Below, piece by piece: positions 10,975 to 22,161 of a stretch of 64,000 bases of DNA. The position numbers and the translations under genes were made by a program. The notes beneath the pieces are model-generated. The model saw only the letters and a program-made list of their open reading frames with translations, searched no databases and had not been told where the DNA came from. Source of the DNA: Choanephora cucurbitarum. Taxonomy: Eukaryota > Mucoromycota > Mucoromycetes > Mucorales > Choanephoraceae. Position 1 is the first letter of the stretch, and every line of letters starts with the position of its first letter. The stretch covers positions 62,001-126,000 of the forward strand of contig JAIWNI010000044.1 in assembly GCA_025331435.1 (NCBI GenBank), given 5' to 3'.

Positions 10975-11570
10975 TTAATGCAACTTATTGGCCTGATAGA
11001 GTCCTGTATAGTAACCACTATAATACCATGACATGATCATATTGGAGAAATCTTGAATTCTATAGTCAGTCATTTTCTTCTGTTTCATAGCCTCTATGGA
11101 ACTTACCTTGATCTAATGCAGTTGCCTAAATGAGTAGTGAGTATAGATTCTTTTTCTCTCTCTCTTTATTTAGCTTACATGATATTCAGGTTTTGGCTTA
11201 TGCATAGGTGGTTTTCTCTAATAAAAAAAAAACTGAGTTGATCCAATCAAAAGTCAAATAGATCATGCTTTTTTTTTACTTTGGTCTTTTTGACTACTTT
11301 ATGTTTCTGTTTATTGCCTTGAGTGGATTGCATTTGCTATAAAAAAAAAGAAAGTGTGTATGAGTTGTGTATGTAAAACAATAACTAGTTCTAGTTGTTT
11401 ACTCGATAAGCTTCAATCGATCGATCCCAATGTTCAATCAACTCAGTGTCATCCCAAATGTCTTCATGCTATAGATTAGTTACTAGACTGTTAATGTATG
11501 AAGCAGTCTCTTTGTTTACCTTGGCATCACCTTGTGTATAGAGTACAGTGCCTATAGCCAATTCATCCAT
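10975..11570 (-). CDS. smn1: SMN (survival motor neuron) ortholog, minimal form
   Basis: Six exons: 11520-11570, 11403-11468, 11280-11336, 11179-11217, 11107-11125 and 10975-11051, giving 102 aa. The N-terminal Gemin2-binding motif is clear (EDIWDDTELIEHWDRSIEAY). The C-terminal YG-box oligomerisation helix is clear too (MIMSWYYSGYYTGLYQ). Between them is a short Lys-rich linker. There is no Tudor domain, as in fission yeast Smn1. SMN assembles Sm rings on spliceosomal snRNAs. All exons are under 80 nt and one is 19 nt. The last intron must end at the AG of TTCAAG (rather than the earlier CTATAG) to keep the YG box in frame. The gene starts 72 bp from the divergent INTS7 start. Confidence 0.88.
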
Positions 11571-11642
11571 TATATATAATAGTAAAAAAAAATATAAATT
11601 TTGCTTTTTATTTTTTTTTATTTTAATACAAAAGTTGAGCTT
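11571..11642. promoter_or_regulatory. 72-bp divergent promoter shared by smn1 and ints7
   Basis: This is the whole space between the two start codons. It contains TATATATAAT next to the SMN side and an A/T-run core. Both transcripts must start within it or inside the opposite gene, so a bidirectional promoter is the simplest reading. Confidence 0.6.
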
Positions 11643-14600
11643 ATGGATGAGAATACGCGCGATCAGTCAGATGGACATAAAGCACTGTTAGAGTTAGAAG
11701 TCAAATTCAATAAGAAAGGCAGACCGGGATCATTAAATATTCATGGATCTCAGATCCAGGCCCTGACTGGCTTCATTCATATCTTTGAACACTATCCTTA
11801 TCCTGTCGTGATCAACGCTGCCATCCTTAAGTTGGCTGACTATTTTCGTACCCAGTGAGTTGATGTATTTAAGCTGGTTTCTGTTGTATTCATCTAAAAG
11901 AAAAAAGTAATAATTTAGTCAAGTATTATGTCTATAAAGTATTTAAAGAAGCATCAGATGTTCATTTAGCCAAAGTATTTAATATTGAGGAAACTGTCAG
12001 GCGTATCTTACCTGTCCTTGGTAGTAATGATCCTATTGCAAGATCCATTGCACTTCGGTAAAAAGATAGAAACAAGGTATAGAATTTAATTGACTGATGC
12101 TTTTGATTTCTATAGTGTATTGGGTTGTATGTCCATTATTATTGCTGAGAAATTAGATGTTCAATTTGGGTAAAAAATAATAAGATAACTACATTTTGTA
12201 TAACTGATCATTTCTTTTAGTATCATGCAGCGATTAGAATTGGCAACAGATCGAATTGAATTGGAAGCAGCTATCTGGGCTGGTGATCAGATCTGTGCTA
12301 GATCCAATCGATTTCCTTCTGTCATGTTTGCTAAAATAGTAGATCAACTTGAAAGTAAAGTAAAAAACTGTAATATCACCTTCTTAAAAACTTATATACA
12401 ATAGATCCAGATACACCCTTTGAAATCAAGTTGAGATTGATCAAGATATTCAGACATATGCACCAAGATATGGGTATGGCAAGACAGGCTAAGCTAACAT
12501 GCCTATCCCTCTTAGAAGGAAGAGAGACTGACAGTCAACTGGTGATTGTCACCTTACGTACCTTGACACTCTTATTGAATGAAGCAGTCATGGATCGAAA
12601 GGAACAGGTAAAAATATCCAACAGAGAGGTTATTGTATTTCTCAAGACTGATTACCTGATAGATTGAACGACTCTTGAATTATGCCCTCTTGGATCAACG
12701 AAAGGATGTTAGTTACAGTGTACTGGATGATTTGTTGCTCTTGACTAAACAGGATATCACTCTGGACAAAGAGCATATGCTACAACTCTTTCAAATCATT
12801 CAATCTTCTCAGCCTACCATTCAATACAAAGCCATGCATTGTGCCTATACCCTGATTGAGGCTCATCCAAAGTTAGTTGGTCAACTTGTCTATTCAGACA
12901 CGCTTTCCTCCTTTTTGCAGGTCATTCAGTCATTTGAACAGACATTGAGAGAGGCAATAGATCAAGCAAGAGGGTCCTTGATGATTGCCTCAGCCCGTCT
13001 CTTACTCTCTGTACTAAAGAGAGCATTGAAGAAATCAGATAGCTTGATGGAAGTAGATTTGCCGGTTTCTTTTCAATCTATGGCTCATCAGATCTGTTAT
13101 CTTGTTCATCAAGTCAGTCTATCCTATTTCAATCCAACTCAGGTAAATTCCTTTCTTTCTCTTTATAGACATGATTGCTTATATATAATATAGTTAAAAG
13201 CATGGCTTAGAGTAAAAGCAGGCTTTTGTGGGTTATTACAGCCTGATTGGGATTCAGATACAACATTCAAAGAGACATATCAGCTAATGAAGACAAAAGA
13301 TGGTAAGGTGGATAATATTACAACTACAGAATGAAACTGATAAAAGATTAGATCGTTTGGCTATGGCTCTTTTACCTTATCTATCCATACTCTCTAAATG
13401 GTGTCAGCAACTTCCCAACTGGTTTCCTCAAGAAGCCTTAAGTCAATTACAACACAGTATGGCCACTCCTTCTGTCTATGTAAGTAAAGTTGTATGTCTA
13501 TCTCTTGATGTCTATATCTCCTTTCTCTCTCAATAGGTTAATCTTGTACGTCTCTTGTTAAGGACAACCAAAGTAGATGTAGCCATTGTTCAACAACTAA
13601 AAGACTCACTTCGAGTATTCGGTCAATGGGATACAACATCAGAAACCTACACTGTTTGTCAATGGCAACTCTATCAAATAGCAAGAGAAGCAGGTTGTTG
13701 CCGATGGTTTGAACTGATGTATTGGATCACTCAAGATCTCTGTAAAAATGTCCATTCAGAAGCATGTTTCTATTGGCTTCATTCACTCTCTTTTCTTGCC
13801 AAGGCAGAGACCCTCTTGAGCCAATCACAGGATCCTACCGAGAGTTATCTGAAAGCCATGGTAGATTATAGAGCATTTCAAGTGTATGACCAACCACGTA
13901 CAAGTCAGTATTGGTTTATTCAGTTACGCATGGAATTCATTCAGGCACTTCAGCAGGCCAGTCAGTTGATGGACTGTCCAACCAAGGCCAGGCAAATTCA
14001 ATCGACTGCCCTCTTGTTTCATCAAGTGGCACTTCGGTATGATTTTGTAGCACAATCTCAGTTTGGTATGGGTAAAGAAGCGCTTCGTATGCTGGAGTCC
14101 TATCGATTATGTGCACTTGTATGTGAACATGGTCTTCGTACACTAGCCAAGACAGAGCAAGTCTTTTTATATCCTTCCTTGATGGACAATCAGCAGGAAA
14201 AGGAAGCAGATGATATGATTGGACTCTTGAAAGGGTTTATGCAAACCATGATTGGGTGGGAAGAACAGAGTCATTTGGAAGATCAAGATCAGGTTGAGTC
14301 AAAGATGGATATGTTGATGGAGTTGTCATAACATGAATCTATATAGACTTGCAGACGAGATATGAAGTCCATGCTGGACACACTCTTGACTCAGCCATGG
14401 ATGTTGCCTGCTTCTTTCTTCAAAAGTCAGAAGAATGTGCAGATTCAGTTCAGTACGGATCCTGTTTTGAGTGAACAGAAGCCTATCATGTTGAAACCAA
14501 ATGAAGAATTAGTGATCAAGTTTGAAGGCCTTGTTCAAGTTCAACCTCGTTTAAAACGTAAGTCACTCTCCATGTTGTCACTACAAAAATAACTAACACA

Positions 14601-15007
14601 ACTGAAAGATCTGGAAAAGCATATCAAGAAAGTGATGATTGTGAGTTTTATGACAAAAGAGAAAATGCTTCATTATGATGATCGATTAGGGATCAACATG
14701 TTGTTTTCAGAACCCACTCAGATGTTAGCAATGCAAGACTCCATGTACCAGGTAAAATCACAAGATAAGCTTAGCCAGTACATAACTGAATTTTGTTCTG
14801 TAGAGTGTTTTATTACAACCTCCTACTGTCTATATGGCCAATGTACGCAACTCCTATTTCACTTATACTGGCCTACTCAACCCACCTAAATCAAACACAC
14901 TCACTAAAAAAGAAGCTTGGATCAATGTGTTTGTCAAGATTCTGGATCAAGACTCCAATGTCTGGTCTGTAGGTCCTTTACAATGGGGAAAAGTCATTTG
15001 GCAATAA
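11643..15007 (+). CDS. ints7: Integrator complex subunit 7 (INTS7)
   Basis: Twelve exons: 11643-11854, 11908-12057, 12116-12169, 12221-12354, 12405-12607, 12663-13142, 13194-13302, 13352-13479, 13537-about 14324, 14355-14557, 14609-14751 and 14804-15007; about 935 aa (human INTS7 is about 960). The N-terminal alpha-solenoid matches INTS7 segment by segment: ALLELEVKFNKKG; YPYPVVINAAILKLADYFRT; then NNLVKYYVYKVFKEASDVHL; then GSNDPIARSIALRVLGCMSI. The C-terminal beta-rich part (QKNVQIQFSTDPVL, EELVIKFEGL) fits too. Integrator cleaves snRNA 3' ends and terminates paused Pol II. The exon 9/10 junction is uncertain: only a 30-33-nt intron, or one with a poor donor, restores the frame. It ends 19 bp before the stop codon of the convergent AN1 gene. 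Confidence 0.85.
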
Positions 15008-15026
15008 AAAGGATTGTTTTATTTCT

Positions 15027-15831
15027 CTAAGACACTATACATTTCCCATTCTTGGTATCTTTCACAGACAGTAATTTGGCTAACTTGAGTTGTTCGCGAT
15101 CTGTGATGTTGCCTTGTTTTAGCTTTGTTTGTAGCTGAGCAATCTCTTGTTGAATACGCTGTGATTTCTCTGTAGTGTTGGATGGTTTGGCCTGTTGCTT
15201 TGTATGGCCTTTACATTGATGGTCTACTGCCAATCGATGTTGAACACAAAAAGATAGTCCACAATCAGTACATTGCATTGGCACAAGTAGTTTTGTTGAA
15301 CATCCCTTTTTTCGACATGTGTTGTTTGGTTTTGAGTCTAAGTCTGTACAATTGCTTTGAATATGTTCGTTCATCTGAAAAAAAAACAGTTCAGTGCCTA
15401 TTGTTTATATTGGTTTTCACTTACTCTAATGTTTGGATCCACTCCTCGTTTCGATGGCACTGGTTTTTCACAAAGAGGACAAATAGGCACACTTGAGCCT
15501 CAAGTGAGTTAGTTTTTTTTTTTTAAGTTGAAATAAGGTATGCTTTACCGAATATCGAAATTGGGATCATTTAGACTTGGACATTGATGTGCTTGTAGCT
15601 TAAAATGATCTTGACTACAAAAAGTGGAAGGAGAAATGGTAAATGCATGAATACTTGAGTTCACATCTATCTTACCAAAATACTTTATTACAATTGACAC
15701 AGGTATATGGTAAGAAGTCTAATGAATGGAGATGAGTAACATGAGAGGGATTTAAAAGCAATTCTGTCTATTTTACCATACAAATTACATCCTTTAGCTG
15801 TACATCTTTTGCCGAGTTCAGGAAATTCCAT
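15027..15831 (-). CDS. cuz1: AN1-type zinc-finger protein, ZFAND2/Cuz1 family
   Basis: Five exons: 15777-15831, 15676-15718, 15549-15614, 15425-15491 and 15027-15374, giving 192 aa. It starts MEFPELGKRCTAKGC, matching the family start MEFPDLGKHC. It has two AN1 fingers: residues about 10-50 (C..C, CVNC, then DHF..HQC) and about 95-140 (CRKKGC, MQCTDCGLSFC, HRLAVDHQC), separated by the VPICPLCEKPVPSKRG stretch typical of ZFAND2. A coiled Gln/Lys tail follows. The family links the proteasome and Cdc48/p97 under arsenite or proteotoxic stress; cytosolic. Exon 4 is in frame only with the acceptor CTCAAG, not the nearer TTGAG. Confidence 0.88.
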
Positions 15832-17118
15832 TTTTGGTTTGTATTAATAAGAGAATAGAAAGAAAGAAAAAAAAAGGTACCAAAAAAAAAGAAAAGACAG
15901 AATTTAAAGGAATTTGTATTGCTTATGTCAGTTACCTAAAAAGGCAGTTGAGCATTGATTGGATAGGTCATTCTGCGCTACATGAATTTCGTTTTTTAGT
16001 TACAGGAGTGAAGGTAGCTACGTAATGATCAATTCTTCATTGTTCTTGATTAAAAGCGCTAAAAATAAAAAGAAGAAGCAACCTATGTAGACTGTATAAT
16101 GAATATCAATTTATCTTTTGAATCAAATAATTATGAATCAACACAAAAGAAAAAAGGGCAAGCTGCGAGAAATTAGATAGGGTTAGTAAGCTTGTCAAAG
16201 TAGAACTTGCTTAGTCAATTTATGTAAAAAGAAAATTCCAGAATAGGATGGAATGGTCTTTGATGGTCTCAATATGAATTGGTAAGTAGAGACAAGGATT
16301 GTTCATAAGTGATCCAGCTATTCTTGAACTCGTACTCTGTATGAGTTTCACAAATATCAATTGAAAGACCTCTGATTCATAGCTTATTTTGATAAATCTC
16401 AGTCGTGCTATAGAATAGTGTTTCGATGCAAGTATCTTAAACATCAGAGTGACTATGCAAAAAAGGACTTAAGCCTAAATATGCTTTTCTTAACTATTAC
16501 TTGGAGATCATACCTGTTTGTTCATATACTTTTGCTCTCTTGAATCAAACAAAGCAAACTGTGTTTGTTTCTCTTTGTGGAGGAGCTTTTGACGCTGCAG
16601 CACCATCAGTCTTGACCTGAAAATGGGTCTCTTTCAATTTTCTTACTGCTGGCTTTTTCTGAATAAATGCTGACTGCTCCAGTTTGTTTGCCTTTTGACA
16701 AAGTATTTAAATCCTTGGCTACATAAAGATCCCCCTTAGTCATTACCTTTGTATCCAAAAAAAAAAAGAACTACTTGCGAGTAGATACCTATATTGCGTA
16801 CCAACAAAACATAATTGAACTCGGCTATTTTTTTTTTAGTAATTGCATCTTAAGTTTCTATAAGATAATGAATGTCTCTGGTATTTACAAACATTGAAAT
16901 CCTGTTTGGTGAAGTATTCTTGAGATTTTGTCAACTTTGTAATCAGAACGTGAGTCTTCTTTTTTCTTTGTCGCATAAGAAGATAGAATCTTGCTGTTGT
17001 TTCAGAATACTATCTTATAACACTTCTTTATGAAGAAGGTAGACTATCTACAGAAAATAAGCAACATAATCACAGTGCCATTGTTTTTAGATGAATAAAT
17101 TAAAGCTTTTTGTGTTTA
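15832..17118. other. gene-free stretch with one doubtful short exon
   Basis: No gene is called. On the minus strand around 16530-16743 there is sequence with coding texture. One frame from an ATG at 16743 runs 45 codons (MTKGDLYVAKDLNTLSKG...). An overlapping frame after a possible 55-nt intron reads ANKLEQSAFIQKKPAVRK and ends shortly afterwards. I cannot connect either to a full gene and do not recognise them; a small gene or a relic is possible. Open frames at 15834-16025 (+) and 16220-16444 (-) have no recognisable features. Confidence 0.4.
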
Positions 17119-18654
17119 TTAAAAGGGACTTTGATAAGCAAGTAAAGCACGGGGTCGATTCAAATCATCCACTTCATAATTAAGCATATTCTGACTAGCC
17201 AAAGTCAAGATATCCTTATACAATTTACCCGCATTATCGTATTGTTTTTGACTCAGCAAGACAGCAGCTATACCAGAGACATGAGGATTGGCCATACTGA
17301 AATAACAAAGTCAATACTACCCTATTTTCCTTTTTCTTTTCTTTCTTTACCTGGTACCATCCATTGTACGCACTTGACTATTTATCCAACTACTGGTGAT
17401 GTTTCTACCTGGAGCATAGATACTGACACAAGCACCATAAGAAGAAAAGAAGGGAATCATATCATGTTCATCCATAGCACCCACAGTGAATACATCAGGA
17501 TTTGAAGATGGAGAGTAGTTGCAAGAATCATCGCCTGAATTACCAGCAGAGACAAACACCGGAATATTGTAATCACGAACCAATGAAGACAATGCATCAT
17601 CTACCACTTGAGAGCGAGGACCTGTCAGTGAAAGATTGATGATACTTCTACCGGGAATGGCCGTTTTAGCAACATAGGAAATGGCTCGTAAGAGTGAAGC
17701 AGTCGTACCATCACCCTTACGATCTAGAATCTTGATACCATGAAGCAACGCATTTTTAGCAACACCAAATACTTCACCACCAATGGTACCAGCTACATGA
17801 GTGCCTAACAAAAAAAAATACAGAGTGAATAAAGAATATTTCAAAAGGAGTGATTGCTTACCATGACCAGCTAAATCTACACTTTCTTCTTTATCAACAA
17901 AATTGGCTTCCATAATAGCACGATTACCAAAATCAGGATGATTAGCATCAATACCAGAATCAAACACATAGACATGAATATCTTTTCTATGGATATGTTC
18001 AGTTTCCCATAAAAAAAAAAACTCGTTCACCTACCCTGCATATTCATCGGCTGTATAGATCTTTGGATTATCTCGTTCCCTATGATTGATACGTGACAAT
18101 CCCCAACTAGGCACATCTGTCTGAACAATAAGACTTCGCTTATAATTTCGGTTGTTGACTGAGCGCAAACTGGTTGACTTGAAAGGCTTGGGTGATGTTT
18201 GCATTGGTTCAATGGTCGATTTGAAGATCTGGTTGGGTTCAATATAATCCACCGCCTCCAGCTGACTCAGATAACTAATAAAGGAAGGATGAAAAGCACC
18301 AGAGACTGCCTTGAAGTTCCCTACTTGAATGTCCTTGATGGCATCCGAAGGTAAGGCTGTCTGAGCATCCGTGGCCAACAGATCAATTCCCATCAAAGTC
18401 CCTGAGTGATATGTGGCCAGCTGAGCTTGTCGAAAGGTAGTGTATTGCTTTGAGATAAATGCAGTGGGTTCAAATGCTACATGAATAAAAATTGAGTGAT
18501 CGATCCTATCAACAAGCAAAAAAGTCTAACCTGGAATGATGTTGTCATGTTTGAATTTGATGATATGGGAAGGGAAACTCGTGTCTTGCTTGTTATGAAT
18601 CAACGCTTCACATAGACTTAAGAAAAGACAGGCAGTAGACAATGAGTATTTCAT
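17119..18654 (-). CDS. secreted subtilisin-like serine protease (proteinase K/cerevisin type)
   Basis: Five exons: 18531-18654, 18035-18476, 17862-17986, 17351-17804 and 17119-17296, giving 440 aa. In order: signal peptide (MKYSLSTACLFLSLCEA), an inhibitor-I9-like propeptide to about residue 150, and an S8 catalytic domain. The triad is Asp198 (VFDSGID), His230 (GHGTHVAG, split by intron 3) and Ser382 (DGTSMANPHVSG, split by intron 4). The oxyanion Asn lies in VSAGNSGDD. It has no extra C-terminal domain or GPI signal, so it should be released after pro-peptide removal. It probably degrades external or vacuolar protein. A TATA box lies about 51-63 bp upstream of the ATG. The downstream gene on the same strand is the small secreted protein about 10 kb away, so there is no evident cluster. 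Confidence 0.92.
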
Positions 18655-18704
18655 GTTTTTTGGAAGAATAAAACTAAGAAAAAAAGCAGTTGAGAGGAAG
18701 TCAT

Positions 18705-18717
18705 CTTTTATATATCC
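18705..18717 (-). promoter_or_regulatory. TATA box of the subtilase gene
   Basis: The minus strand reads GGATATATAAAAG, 51-63 bp upstream of the start codon. Confidence 0.5.
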
Positions 18718-18930
18718 TTTTTGCTTCCGTTCTGAAACATGGATTATGTTACTTTTTTTTATAATAAACTAGAGCCTTTGTTTTATTTTGACTCGGAATC
18801 AATGCGGCCTCTTCTGGACTACTCGGTATTGACCCTCGAACAAATAAACATGATCTTGATCCTCGGATACATACACCCAATTAGAACCAGATTAAAACAA
18901 ACATCATGTTGAGAATAGTTTATTAAAACA

Positions 18931-20626
18931 TTAAGCAACTTCTCGCCACTTTGCCCCACATTTCTGAATGAGTAGGATACAAACACCACTCAGAACACTA
19001 AGGATAGCAAGTATCGTCATAGACCATCCATTGCCAATTGATTCAATCAAGGTAGGAGCAATCAAAGGAGTGCAGCCAGCTGATATACATCTCAACAAGT
19101 TGGCCACGCTCATGGCTGAAGCTGAATGCTTCTGATAGATATCGACAATGTACGTATTACATGGTGTCTGAACAACACCTACACCTAATCCTACTGAACT
19201 ATACTATCAGTTATCTCGCCTTTCCTTTTTAGTTCACATACATACAAAAGAACAAGCCAGTCAAGGTAGCCATGAAATGAATACTGAACTGCATACACCA
19301 CCCATACACCAATTGTCCCAAGGGCAACAAAACAATACCGATCCACATAGGCGATAGACGGGATTCAAGACCTGAATTCAATCCGGTTTGCTTCTCTTCC
19401 TCTTGTGCTTCAAGGTACCGATTGATCTGACGATCCGAAAGTTTACCCGAGATATAAGCACCTACAGCATTCCCTATACCATTCGCCAAGAACGACAGTC
19501 CTATCTGATAACTAGCAAAATGATAATGAATGGCCATCTGATGAGGTAAACTGGCAATGACAAAGTACATGAATCCATAGGCCATGGAATAAGGTGTGGT
19601 CGCAATGATCACGGTTGGCTTCATGATGAACTCAAAGGGTCTGGTCATGCTCTTCCAGAAAGGATCCATCGGTGCCTCTTCTAATGTCGTGTCAGATTGG
19701 TGCTTGAGTTTCTCAGCCAGGGCTCTTCTCTCAAGAATCACACTGGAGGTCTCTGGTAAAAAGAAGAGAATCAACAAAAAGATCAATCCTCCCATGGCTG
19801 CCAAAAACCAAAAGATAAAACGCCATCGCATATCTAGGATAGAGATCAGTAATGCTTTCCCCCATACAAAATCTATCTCTTACATTCATTGATAAATCCA
19901 CCTGCAATTGGACCGACCACTGGACCCACTAAGGGACCTAACAAAAACAATCCCATGGCATTACCTCGTTCATGCACATCAAAAAGATCCGTGATGGTTC
20001 TTTTTATAACAGTATGATTAAATTTGATCCTACAGCCTCAATCGTGCGTTTTTTTGCTTACCCTGCACCTACAGCTTGTGCTGCACTAGCACCTATCGCT
20101 TGAACTGCTCTCATGGTAATAAACAAACCGATGCTATGAGATAGACCACACCCTATAGTGGATAAAATATAGAGCATGGTAGCCAATAAATAGACGATAC
20201 GGCGACCTTGTCTTTCTGATAATGTGGCCCAGAATAATGGCTAATAACAGATTGAGTCATGACTTCACATTTAAGAGAGAGTTTGATCTTACAGCCACGC
20301 CCATGATAAATACATAGAGAGACAAGGTGACATTGATGGATGTCTTGGAAGCATAAAATGATCTTCGTACTTGTTCAATGGCCGGAACATAAATAGAACT
20401 TGTCAATGGACCAAGAAAGCCTTGCAAGGCTACAATCAACAGAATAAACCATTTTCTAGTTTTGGATAAGGTATTCTAATCATACAGTTCTCAATTCATC
20501 CAATCTATCACAGTCAAAATGAACGCTTACTTTCAGGGTTTCTTCTACTTGTATTGAATTGACTGTAGAATCGCCTGGTATTTCTTCCACTATGGCAATG
20601 TCTGTTGTCTTTTCTGATATGCCCAT
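18931..20626 (-). CDS. MFS transporter, DHA1 (drug:H+ antiporter)-like
   Basis: Six exons: 20531-20626, 20293-20475, 20062-20240, 19884-19999, 19242-19833 and 18931-19198, giving 477 aa. A hydrophilic N-terminus of about 40 residues precedes roughly 12 hydrophobic segments. The first reads FILLIVALQGFLGPLTSSIY. The loop between segments 2 and 3 has the MFS signature-like LSERQGRR. Later segments contain LLGPLVGPVVGPIAGGFI, the motif-C-like Gly/Pro pattern of antiporters. The central loop (about residues 230-265) is charged. This points to a plasma-membrane or vacuolar proton antiporter for drugs, polyamines or small organics; the substrate cannot be read from the sequence. The exon 5 donor was set at GTATGT, which keeps ISVGLGVGVVQTPCNTY in frame. 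Confidence 0.88.
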
Positions 20627-20895
20627 AATGAGGGTTGGTATAAAAAAAATAGAGCGAAAGAAAGGATTGTAAATGAAACGAACACAAAAGATAGAAAGCT
20701 AATATAGTAAACAAGGAAAAAATCAAAAGTGTTGTAACAATAGAGGATTTTAGCAAACAAGTCTTTACTAGAATCCCTTTTGTTAACCTGGCCAATAGGA
20801 ATTATCCTAAACGCTGCTTCTTAAAAAAATGTGTCCAACAGCATGATTTTCTTTTTTTTTTTTTTTTGGAAACGCGTTTTCTTTTAGCTGTAACG

Positions 20896-22144
20896 ATGTA
20901 TTCGAATCCAACAGGTCATGGCTACCAACCTTATGGTATGCCTTCTAAATCACCACCTCCTCTTCAACATCCTGTACCTCAACATCCTATTCCTGACTTT
21001 ACTGTTCAATCCACACCTTCTCCCAACTTGCAACAACAACAGTATCAATACAGTCAACCCATGCAACCAAAGATGCCTCCCTATGACCCTAATGCCTATA
21101 CGCCTCAACAACCATCTCATCCAAACAACAATAATAATATTTATACTCAGTTTGGTTTCAATGATCCTGCTGCTCAGATGGGTATGCAGTTTGCAGGAAA
21201 TGCCATGGCTCAAGGTTCTGCTTATGTAGAGAAAAACGTAAGTTCAACTTATTTCGTTAGGTTTGCATCTCACTTATCACTGGTTCTAGTTCAACAGATG
21301 GATCAATATGCCTGCCCTGAGGCATTATTTTAATGTCAGTAATACCTATGTGATCAACAAGTTACGACTCTTGATGTTTCCCTGGAGAATAGCAGTAAAG
21401 TAGAGACATGTTTGCTGTTAGCATAGTATTACTGACATAGTAAAGTCTTGGAATCGTTTAGTGATGAGATCAGAAACAGGTCAGATGGAAGGCTTTAAGC
21501 CACCTAGAGAAGATTTGAATTCACCCGATCTATATATCCCAGGTAGCATAATAATTAATAAAAAAAAACAGAGGAAGGACTGACGTGTGATAGTGATGGC
21601 TGTGGTGACTTATGTCTTACTCTGTGGTTTGGCTGCTGGTCTTCATGAAAAGTAAGTTTGCATTCTGTGTTAAAGAGGGTTTTGATGCTGATGACCCTAC
21701 AGTTTCCATCCTGAATTGTTGTATGTGGCTGTTTCGACATCGATCGCAGTTGTATTTTGGGAAATTGTGTATACTCGATTGGGCTGTTATTTCCTGAACA
21801 TTCCATTTGAAGCATCCATGTTGGATCTATTGTCCTATTATGGTTATAAATTTGTAGGTATCATTGTGACTGATATTGCACGATTAGTGAGTGGTAAGGG
21901 TTATGTCTCTTGGATCATCTTTATCTATACTGGTGTCTGTATCTTTTTCTTCTTGGTAAGTAGTGTGTTGTCATGGTTGATATGTATTAAACTCTCTTGT
22001 TAGCTTCGTTCGATGCGTTATGTCATCCTTCCTGGTGCCTCCACGGGTCCCTCTACCTTAAATCCTCAACGTAAACGTCGTTTGTGGTTCTTGTTCTCTA
22101 TTGCTGCACTTCAGGTCATCTATATGTTCTTTCTTGTCAATTAA
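20896..22144 (+). CDS. yif1: YIF1 family ER-Golgi membrane protein
   Basis: Six exons: 20896-21237, 21290-21394, 21446-21542, 21594-21651, 21703-21955 and 22004-22144, giving 331 aa. The first 105 residues are Pro/Gln/Asn-rich and soluble. Then comes the family core: NRWINMPALRHYFNVSNTYV, KLRLLMFPWR, SWNRL, and PREDLNSPDLYIPVMAVVTY, which leads into five hydrophobic segments ending LQVIYMFFLVN. YIF1 partners YIP1 in COPII vesicle traffic and binds Ypt/Rab GTPases. The stop lies 17 bp from the stop of the convergent Rab escort gene. Exon 3 is in frame only when splicing uses TAAAG (21441-21445) rather than the earlier CATAG. Confidence 0.9.
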
Positions 22145-22161
22145 CACACATTTTTATTGAT

